From positions 1 through 64,000 of the forward strand of contig CACYQI010000003.1 of NCBI GenBank assembly GCA_902776455.1: 64,000 nt of DNA. The letters are read 5' to 3'. The DNA comes from an uncultured Bacteroidales bacterium. Its GTDB lineage: Bacteria; Bacteroidota; Bacteroidia; Bacteroidales; Bacteroidaceae. This document shows positions 58,701 to 64,000 of this stretch, in pieces; the stretch's first letter is position 1, and every line of letters begins with the position of its first letter. The translations under genes were made by a program, and so were the position numbers. Under the pieces are notes generated by a model. That model was given only the letters and a program-made list of their open reading frames with translations, did not search any database and was not told the DNA's origin.

Positions 58701-60358
58701 CGGTAAGTCACCTTCACCTCCTGCTCCGTGCCGACGACATGCGTGCCGGGGAACTCGATTTTCTCAATGCTGATGTTGTACACAGGAGTCTTGAAGGAGA
58801 GCGTCGGCGTGCCCTCAGCATCCACCACAGCCTCGATGTACTCGTCGCGCATGTTGTATTTCGGGCGCCACGTCCTGCCCGTGCTGAGCTTGCTGGCAGG
58901 GGAGAGTTTGTAGGTGCCTTCAGGTAGTTTCTTCAAGATGGAGAAGGTCTTTGACTGAAAGGTGTTGACGGCCATGTTGGAGATGGACTGTTGTGCGCCG
59001 ACAAGCGAGAGCGTTCCGTCGTCGTTGAGCTTGACGATGCCGGTGTTGAAGTTGCCCGCGTTCCCTGTCCAATTAATCCAGTTGCCCTTGATGGACGTGC
59101 CGCTGATTTCCACATCGTTGACAGTGAGCGCAGCAGTAGGTTCGGCCCTGACGTTATCCGGCAGGCGCAAGCCGAAGAGGGCACGTTGGCCCATGCTGTA
59201 GCCGTCGCTGCTACTGCTGGCTCCGATGCCGCTGTTGTCGCCAGGATTGAGAATGCCGACGAGGAACCATCCGTTGCTGCCGCCGCCCCAGCCCCAGTTG
59301 AGATGGAAGAGATTTTCGCCGTCGAAACCGTCCAGCACGAAGGCGTGGCCGCCACCCGACGAGAAGCCGGAGAAGAGGACGGGATAGCCGGCGGCAATCT
59401 CGCCGTAGAGCATGTCGAACCATTGGTCGATGCTGTATTCGTAACGCTCGCCCACAAAGGCGCTGTCATCAAAGCCAAAGTACTTGGTGAAAGCTTCGGC
59501 ACTGAAGTTGGCACCTGAGGAGGCACCGTAGCCCATATTGACGGACTGTCCGCAATAAAGCATCAGGTTAGCCACAGCCGTGTCCTGTGCGTTGTGGACA
59601 TGCCCGTCCCAGCAGTTGTAAGTGTCGCGCATGTTGTCCCAGTCTATGAGGGAGTTGCGCGGAATAGCCGGGGCGGTGACGGTCTTCTGGGTGCCGTCGT
59701 CGAGCGTATAGCTATTGGTAAGAGCCGGAATCTGTGCTTTCAGTCTGGCGGGAAACCTGTAGAAGTTGACGACCTGTGCCATAGCCGTTGCCGTACAGCC
59801 CGTGGCGGGATAGTCCAAGTTGCCGTCGCCTTTGTAGTACTTCGGGCAGGTGAGGTTGTAGGGATGGCCTTGATTCCAACGCGTTGTAAGCAGTTCCGGC
59901 ACGCTGTGCTTAGTGCCGCGCACCTTGTTGCGACGCTTGAGGAGGGGTGAGTTCGGGTCGATGTTGTTATCGACAATGTACTTGATTTGGTCGGCATAGG
60001 ACTGCAGCCAAGAACGCATGTTCTCGGGGATGTTGTCAGGGTCGAACGTGCCTTGCTCCACATAGCCGAGGATTGGCTCCGTGCGGTCGTCGCCGGAAAC
60101 GATGACGTAGCCGCCATCGTTGCCCGAATTGAAGACGTAGTAATAGGGTTGCTCCGCGTCTGTCTGTCCAGAAGGAGCATAGGCGGAAGCCTTCGACCTA
60201 GAGCCGGAAGGAAGCAAAGGTGTGGTCTGGACTGCCGTTTTGCCTTTTGCAAGCATGAAGGCCTGTGCTGTGTAGAGGGCAGCCTGCTTGCTGATAGGCT
60301 CTGCCATCGCCATAAGGACAAAGCAGGAAGCCGCGATGGTTAAGGAGAGTCTTTTCAT
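55784..60358 (-). CDS. Large secreted C10 (streptopain/interpain-like) cysteine peptidase
   Basis: 1524 residues. Signal peptide about 1-19 (ending AMA), a Spi-type propeptide to about 140 ('YYYVFNSGNDGGYVIVSGDDR'), then the papain-fold C10 domain with catalytic Cys188 in 'PATGCTATAMAQV' and His338 in 'GGHAFVLDGF', followed by 'HLNWGWGGGSNGWF'. Beyond about 410 come several beta-sandwich domains, a Big2-like domain at ~1010-1095 ('SVKLLRGEELQLSV', 'SSDETVATVDERGLVVAK') and a Listeria-type 'ASATEGGSIALSETEVEEGSDVTVT' repeat. The C-terminus 'VYDLQGRKVGTDLNSMPRGLYIINGQKVV' is a probable type IX sorting motif. Relatives in Prevotella include interpain A. Such enzymes are secreted proteases; the target here is unknown. 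Confidence 0.93.
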   Translation of the reverse strand: MKRLSLTIAASCFVLMAMAEPISKQAALYTAQAFMLAKGKTAVQTTPLLPSGSRSKASAYAPSGQTDAEQPYYYVFNSGNDGGYVIVSGDDRTEPILGYVEQGTFDPDNIPENMRSWLQSYADQIKYIVDNNIDPNSPLLKRRNKVRGTKHSVPELLTTRWNQGHPYNLTCPKYYKGDGNLDYPATGCTATAMAQVVNFYRFPARLKAQIPALTNSYTLDDGTQKTVTAPAIPRNSLIDWDNMRDTYNCWDGHVHNAQDTAVANLMLYCGQSVNMGYGASSGANFSAEAFTKYFGFDDSAFVGERYEYSIDQWFDMLYGEIAAGYPVLFSGFSSGGGHAFVLDGFDGENLFHLNWGWGGGSNGWFLVGILNPGDNSGIGASSSSDGYSMGQRALFGLRLPDNVRAEPTAALTVNDVEISGTSIKGNWINWTGNAGNFNTGIVKLNDDGTLSLVGAQQSISNMAVNTFQSKTFSILKKLPEGTYKLSPASKLSTGRTWRPKYNMRDEYIEAVVDAEGTPTLSFKTPVYNISIEKIEFPGTHVVGTEQEVKVTYRNNGDEYYREIHFFASKTNDKVYTESRSMVAVRKGETVEVSYFFKPDETGTYNLWFCTESNGNGQVGTGTMEIVEESQAVKANLAVTSFTVSNSSGELVYGRCFLGKVVIKNNASTNFSGQIRFQTWAYWDGDQLAYSGPSQTAFVNIEAGKTATVDFDVEDLNDIGRYYYLSVNYVGQDGSLANAGTWDHRWKMGQGILTWSKAGVVSAKDYTASVTVSSISTACGFYADCNNFTRLSPNTNKNTVYAFSSGMEIPSSLDNYNAVSGSHANHINLVNDKPVYFPLTFDADDATFTYTFPSTEDGTRWHTFTMPFKADSVFVDEVPVVIGDVENHFRIYEFAAQGNDGEVIFAPATELRAGTPYIIAGDAFMAGRSIVFRSHGVTFSKTGSDKMVVTSQDYKFQGTTLGPVVKGCYVLNAEGTAFNYVSANKTLNGMNAYFTTTLPEGQRLASIPLPELDMKEAIFLSEHSVKLLRGEELQLSVGFSHVTLQGLTLQWTSSDETVATVDERGLVVAKRLGTADIIVSALEDETLSDTCTVSVIPVRTDYRYYQFAIEAIREGNVIQFSEFDLIDENGKEITPLTLYAYTGEGFDNEKHENLFDDDTGTKFCSLFNAGTTLYIYVDAGKEVTLSGYRITTANDTQNYPGRNPASWKLLCSNTQSQQPDDNVWLLLDNRENDTTIGAVNFTPFDFSVTYPQPTPIYSVTASATEGGSIALSETEVEEGSDVTVTITVNEDYTLLSLFVNGKEVTPEMEGNQYVIHNITDNIEVHAVFRATIASIELSDNGERTYCSDIDLDFSYSPELQAYIASGYYPQTGCVLLTRVLEVPAGTGIVLRGDKGTYRVRYGESTAYYLNLLVGNVEQTTVQPTEGNNVNLSLSSGDDGLCFYRISSPLVMEKNSARLQLPANIFPSSRRNVTIIYEEDADAIRSSLSGTTHGNTVYDLQGRKVGTDLNSMPRGLYIINGQKVVR

Positions 60359-60481
60359 CTGTTTGAGTTTTTATGAGTGGATAATAAAAAGTTATGTAGA
60401 AAGGCGAAAGGTGAAAATTGTTATTTGAAAGGCTTTCGTGCAATGGTAAACGGCATGCGATGCAGTGGCGACGGTGCGGAA

Positions 60482-60865
60482 TCACGCTGTGCGGCGGTTC
60501 TTCATCAGCAGGCCAAGGACTGTGCCCAGACAGACGCCGATGGTGTTGGCGACGAAGTCGAGCCACTCTCCGCTGCGGCAGGTGGTGAGATAGGCCTGCA
60601 TGAGTTCCAGGATGCCGCCCATGGCGATGGGTGCAAGAAAAGCAAACAGCAGCAGTTTCCCCTTGTCGCAATTGCGGTGGGAACGTCGGTAGTCAAACCA
60701 GATGGCAAACGTCAAGGCGCCATACATCACCATGTGCGTCCATTTGTCGGCAAGAGGGACGTGGACGCCTACCTTTATATCCTGAAAAGGCAGAAGGGAA
60801 AGCAGGACGATGACTACTGCCAACAGAATGGCAAGAGAGTAGCGGCGCAAGTACAGACGAAGCAT
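60482..60865 (-). CDS. VanZ-like membrane protein
   Basis: 127 residues with four hydrophobic segments (about 10-28, 46-62, 72-90, 103-120). 'LLPFQDIKVGVHVPLADKWTHMVMYGALTFAIW' (in two parts) and 'GILELMQAYLTTCRSGEWLDFVANTIGVCLG' are the VanZ-like signature, including the conserved His/Glu/Asp in membrane segments. The role is unknown outside teicoplanin resistance; related proteins in Bacteroidales lie near many different genes. It has its own promoter and precedes the C10 peptidase gene on the same strand by 120 bp. Confidence 0.9.
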   Translation of the reverse strand: MLRLYLRRYSLAILLAVVIVLLSLLPFQDIKVGVHVPLADKWTHMVMYGALTFAIWFDYRRSHRNCDKGKLLLFAFLAPIAMGGILELMQAYLTTCRSGEWLDFVANTIGVCLGTVLGLLMKNRRTA

Positions 60866-60893
60866 AGATGGACCCTTTTTATACTTTTCGCTG

Positions 60894-60955
60894 CAAAGAT
60901 ACGACTTTTAGTCGTTACTTCATTGCACATAGTTCATATTTTTTTCGTATCTTTG
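60894..60955. promoter_or_regulatory. Divergent promoters of the VanZ-like and transporter genes
   Basis: TATCTTTG on the minus strand (complement of 60894-60901) faces the VanZ-like gene. TATCTTTG on the plus strand (60948-60955) faces the transporter gene. GACTTTTAGTCG between them is palindromic. Confidence 0.7.
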
Positions 60956-61015
60956 CGCCCAAGTTCGTGCAAGGGTTGATTTCCTGCACGATACAGTCAA
61001 CTATTATTATGAACT

Positions 61016-62401
61016 ATGAGGAAGATTCTGACTAGAGTTAATTCGGAACGTGGAAGGTTTGGCAGTCAGCTTGGCGTCATATTGGCTTCGGCAGGTTCGG
61101 CCGTAGGGCTGGGCAACATCTGGCGTTTTCCTACCGAGGTAGGCAAGGGCGGCGGCGCTGCCTTCATCCTGGTCTATCTGGGGTTCATCCTCCTGATGGC
61201 GATGCCCGTCATGCTCTGCGAGTTCATCATCGGACGGTCGGCCCACGCCAACGCTATCGGTGCTTTCCAGAAGCTGGCACCCGGCAAGCCCTGGATGGCA
61301 GCAGGCATCATGGGCGTACTGGGCGGCTTCCTCGTCCTCTCTTTCTATTCCGTCGTGGCCGGATGGACGCTCTTCTACACCATCGCCTCTGCCTCCGGAT
61401 GGCTGCAAGGCGAGACGGATTACAACCTGACCTTCAACAGCTTTGTCTCCAATCCGTGGCATCCGCTCATCTACTTGGCGGCGTTCCTGCTGCTGACGCA
61501 CATCGTCGTGGCCCGGGGCATAGAGCGCGGCATCGAACATTACTCGAAGCTCATGATGCCGCTGCTGCTCGTCATCATCGTCGTGCTGGTGGGCTTCTCC
61601 ATGACTCTGCCTGGAGCGGCCGACGGCTTGCGCTTCCTCCTGAAGCCCGACCTAAGCAAGGTGACGCCCGAAGTCGTGCTTGGAGCCATGGGACAGGCTT
61701 TCTTCTCGCTGAGCGTCGGCATGGGATGCCTCATCACCTATTCGTCGTATTTCAGCCAGGAGACAAGGCTCGTCAGGTCTGCCCTGAACGTCTGCGTCAT
61801 CGACACGCTGGTGGCCGTGCTGAGCGGCTTCATCATCTTCCCCACCGTCTTCAGCGTCGGCATTGCGCCCGATGCAGGTCCTGGGCTTGTGTTCATCACC
61901 TTGCCCAACGTCTTCTCCATGATATTCGGCAAGATACCCTTCCTGGGCTATGTCTTTGCCCTACTCTTCTACGTGCTGCTCCTGCTGGCGGCTCTGACGA
62001 GCAGCATCAGCATGCACGAGATATGCACAGCCTTCTTCTCCGAACACTTCAAGCTGAGTCGGCGCAAAGCGGCAGCCATCGTCACCACTGTCTGCCTGCT
62101 CTTGGGCATCTGCTGCTCGCTTTCCTTCGGTCCCTGGCAGGACGTGACGGTCTTCGGACGCGGCTTCTTCGACCTCTTCGACTTCACGGTCACGAAGTTC
62201 CTCATGCCTTTGGGCGGACTCATGATGACGCTCTTCGTCGGATGGTACATGGACCGCAAGCTCGTGGAACAGCAGCTGACGAACGACGGCACGCTCTCCG
62301 TCCGCCTCATGCACCCGCTGCTTCTGCTCATCCGATGGGTGTCGCCAGCCGGCATACTGGTCATTTTCATCAACGAACTCTTTCCTCTCTTCATAAAGTA
62401 A
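61016..62401 (+). CDS. Sodium:neurotransmitter symporter family transporter (first copy)
   Basis: A 461-residue inner-membrane transporter of the SNF/NSS (LeuT-fold) family, importing an amino acid or related solute with Na+. Segment 1 shows 'LASAGSAVGLGNIWRFPTEVGKGGGAAF', the unwound Na+/substrate site; 'FFSLSVGMGCLITYSSYF' is segment 6-7; eleven to twelve membrane segments in all. The C-terminal 'YMDRKLVEQQLTNDG' is shared with the next gene, its paralogue. The substrate cannot be predicted. The start at MRKILTRVNSERGRFGSQ places 12 residues before the family start. Confidence 0.93.
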   Translation: MRKILTRVNSERGRFGSQLGVILASAGSAVGLGNIWRFPTEVGKGGGAAFILVYLGFILLMAMPVMLCEFIIGRSAHANAIGAFQKLAPGKPWMAAGIMGVLGGFLVLSFYSVVAGWTLFYTIASASGWLQGETDYNLTFNSFVSNPWHPLIYLAAFLLLTHIVVARGIERGIEHYSKLMMPLLLVIIVVLVGFSMTLPGAADGLRFLLKPDLSKVTPEVVLGAMGQAFFSLSVGMGCLITYSSYFSQETRLVRSALNVCVIDTLVAVLSGFIIFPTVFSVGIAPDAGPGLVFITLPNVFSMIFGKIPFLGYVFALLFYVLLLLAALTSSISMHEICTAFFSEHFKLSRRKAAAIVTTVCLLLGICCSLSFGPWQDVTVFGRGFFDLFDFTVTKFLMPLGGLMMTLFVGWYMDRKLVEQQLTNDGTLSVRLMHPLLLLIRWVSPAGILVIFINELFPLFIK

Positions 62402-62410
62402 ACATAGAAT

Positions 62411-62571
62411 TGGAAGTTAAAAATGAAGTTAAACTGGAAGTTATGCGCTTTGCGCAGGAAGTTAAGCCGGCAAGCCGGCTGGACGATAGCATTGGATTTA
62501 GCCTGCTTACGATGGTATTGTCCTTCTATAACTCCCACGAGTGAAGCGAGTTTACTTCCAATTTAACTCCC
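62411..62571. repeat. Palindromic leader repeat, family D, copy 2
   Basis: GGAAGTTA, GAAGTTA, GGAAGTTATGCGCTTTGCGC and GGAAGTTAAGCC at the left; inner GGACGATAGC/GGTATTGTCC; at the right ATAACTCCC, GAGTGAAGCGAG, TTTACTTCC and TTTAACTCC. It matches 779-951 block by block. It occupies the spacer between the two transporter genes. Confidence 0.8.
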
Positions 62572-62603
62572 CTTATTACTTCAGTAATCCATTGAGTAGT
62601 CCT

Positions 62604-63956
62604 ATGGAAACAAGACACAACTTCGGCAGCAAGATAGGGGCCGTGCTGGCTTCGGCAGGTTCGGCAGTAGGGCTTGGCAACGTGTGGCGCTTTCCGACTG
62701 AGGTGGGAAACAACGGTGGTGCAGCCTTCATCTTTGTCTATCTCCTCTGCATAGCCGTGATAGGCATCCCCGTGATGATGAGTGAATTTCTCATCGGCCG
62801 ACACACTCACGCCAACACCATAACGGCCTTCAGCAAGCTGGCACCCGGCAAGTGGTGGCGCATAGAAGGCATCGCCGGAGTGTTCGTCGCTTTCATGATT
62901 CTTTCCTACTACATCATAGTGAGCGGCTGGACGCTCTTCTACCTCGTCAAGTCCGTGGGAGGCCAGCTGATGGCAGACAAGGACTACAATCTCGTCTTCA
63001 ACGACTTCGTGAGCAACCCCTGGCAGCCGGTGCTGGCGGGAATCGTCTTCATGGGTCTCACCCACTTCATCATAGCTCGCGGCGTGCAGTCGGGCATCGA
63101 GAAATTCTCTAAGCTGATGATGCCCATGCTGCTCCTCATCATCGGCATACTCGTGGTATGCTCGTTCAGCATGCCCGGCTCGTCGGACGGCATGCGCTTC
63201 CTGCTCAAGCCCGACTTCTCGAAGCTCACGGCCAACGTCCTGCTTAGTGCCGTCGGACAAGCGTTCTATTCGCTCAGCCTTGCCATGGGTTGTCTCTGCA
63301 CCTACGCTTCCTATTTCCGGCAAGACACGAACCTTCCCAAGACGGCAGCTGGTGTGAGCATCATCGACACCTTAGTCGCCATCCTGAGCGGCTTCATCAT
63401 CTTTCCGGCCGTATTCAGCGTGGAAGGAGTCAGCGTCGATGCCGGGCCGGGCCTTGTATTCATTACCTTGCCCAGCGTCTTCAACATCGCTTTCCACCAC
63501 ATCCCCTTGCTGGGATACTTCTTCTCCGGCTTCTTCTATCTGCTGCTTCTGCTGGCAGCCCTGACCAGCGCCATGTCGCTCCACGAGAGTGTCACGGCCT
63601 ATCTGCTGGAAGCCTTCCGCATCTCGCGCCGCAAGGCATCCACCATCGTCTCGGTCAGCTGCATGACGCTCGGCGTGGCCTGTTCGCTGTCCTTCGGCGT
63701 TTGGAGCCATCTGACGCTCTTCGGGCTGAACATCTTCGAGTTGTTCGACTTTACGGCCTCAAAGATTATACTCCCCATCGGCGGCATCATCATTTGTATC
63801 TTCACGGGATGGTACCTCGACCGCAAGCTCGTCGAGAGCGAACTGACGAACAACGGCACGCTGCGATTCCGTCTGTTCCGTCTTTGGTATTTCCTCATCC
63901 GCTTCGTGGCTCCCTTCGCCATCGCGGCTGTCTTCCTGCAAGAACTGCTGGCATGA
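62604..63956 (+). CDS. Sodium:neurotransmitter symporter family transporter (second copy)
   Basis: 450 residues from METRHNFGSKIGAVLASAGSAVGLGNVWRF. An upstream in-frame ATG at 62541 would add 21 residues encoded by the palindromic repeat and is rejected. It shows the same family motifs as the first copy ('GNVWRFPTEVGNNGGAAFIF', 'AFYSLSLAMGCLCTYASYF', 'YLDRKLVESELTNNG'). The two are clearly paralogous along their length, so the pair arose by duplication, with a family-D element between. Its stop overlaps the start of the next gene (ATGA). Confidence 0.93.
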   Translation: METRHNFGSKIGAVLASAGSAVGLGNVWRFPTEVGNNGGAAFIFVYLLCIAVIGIPVMMSEFLIGRHTHANTITAFSKLAPGKWWRIEGIAGVFVAFMILSYYIIVSGWTLFYLVKSVGGQLMADKDYNLVFNDFVSNPWQPVLAGIVFMGLTHFIIARGVQSGIEKFSKLMMPMLLLIIGILVVCSFSMPGSSDGMRFLLKPDFSKLTANVLLSAVGQAFYSLSLAMGCLCTYASYFRQDTNLPKTAAGVSIIDTLVAILSGFIIFPAVFSVEGVSVDAGPGLVFITLPSVFNIAFHHIPLLGYFFSGFFYLLLLLAALTSAMSLHESVTAYLLEAFRISRRKASTIVSVSCMTLGVACSLSFGVWSHLTLFGLNIFELFDFTASKIILPIGGIIICIFTGWYLDRKLVESELTNNGTLRFRLFRLWYFLIRFVAPFAIAAVFLQELLA

Positions 63957-64000
63957 GACGGTTGCCCTTTCTTACTAAGTCGCAACGCCGTGCCCTGCTC
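63953..64000 (+). CDS. Start of a further gene, cut by window end
   Basis: ATG overlaps the transporter's stop (ATGA), and 16 codons are visible: MRRLPFLTKSQRRALL. The 'LTKSQRRALL' opening resembles the start of Bacteroidetes helix-hairpin-helix (ComEA-like) proteins, which begin with such a basic stretch before a membrane segment; this is a guess from 16 residues. Confidence 0.5.
   Translation, partial: MRRLPFLTKSQRRALL

Noticed and set aside
62541-62603. Upstream start for the second symporter
   Set aside because: The 21 extra codons lie in the family-D palindrome and the paralogue and family begin at the METRHNFGSK-like position.

Overview
The window reads as chromosome from a member of the Bacteroidales, most likely Prevotella or a close relative. 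Nearly every promoter that can be seen is the Bacteroidetes type (TTTG about 19-20 bp upstream of TAnnTTTG). The gene content also fits: a C10 (interpain/streptopain-like) peptidase, an S46 dipeptidyl peptidase, GH92/GH76 mannan enzymes, DUF2723, DUF3822, DUF4595-like and STM3941 families, and large secreted proteins ending in 'GQR..K..KG..IINGKK'. No phage, plasmid, rRNA or CRISPR array is visible.

Layout. 0-5.7 kb: a partial membrane protein, superoxide dismutase, a broken STM3941 gene, an AlkD-like repair protein, then a stand-alone IMP-cyclohydrolase half of purH with mreB and mreC. 5.7-6.8 kb: repeats only. 6.8-14.2 kb: patatin phospholipase, DEAD-box helicase, S46 peptidase and pckA. 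14.7-19.5 kb: lipoprotein, rsmD/DUF3822/pseudopilin-like operon, RecD-like helicase. 19.7-23 kb: rmlD, rmlC, a DUF559 endonuclease gene and rmlB (dTDP-rhamnose). 23-27.6 kb: membrane protein, two tandem OmpA-like porins, a RelE-type toxin-antitoxin pair. 27.7-32.4 kb: alaS, a MerR regulator, a repeat field with tRNA-Val(UAC). 32.6-37.6 kb: DUF2723, polysaccharide deacetylase, and a queG whose iron-sulfur ligands are largely missing. 38.4-46.6 kb: two large related secreted proteins, the second a sialidase, each followed by an unannotated 51-58 residue ORF. 47.3-54.6 kb: a glycan operon (Gfo/Idh oxidoreductase, DUF1080, GH92, GH76) and a VanX-like dipeptidase. 55.8-64 kb: a 1524-residue C10 peptidase, VanZ-like protein, two sodium:neurotransmitter symporters and the first codons of a further gene.

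The outstanding feature is the density and organisation of small repeats. (A) GC-rich palindromic elements with ends like AAAGACCC...GGGTCTTT and a nested CCCCTTAAAGGGG core occur between genes and also in frame inside deaD, rmlD, queG and probably mreC. One copy, at the rmlC-rmlB junction, carries a complete DUF559 endonuclease gene between its two arms and looks like the possible parent of the family. (B) Arrays built on CTCCACGGAG lie only downstream of genes. (C) Five highly palindromic ~320-bp MITE-like elements have ATTGTTGTCCGGGG-type ends. (D) A ~170-bp imperfect palindrome sits in the leaders of sodB and the second transporter. (H) Hairpins made of iterated ~7-mers occur between genes and in frame inside alaS, a recD-like gene and a DUF3822 gene. 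A ~30-nt insert sits directly before AACCCCC at three places, two of them in tandem copies of a tRNA 3' end. All functional statements rest on reading the sequence and on family knowledge; no database search was run.
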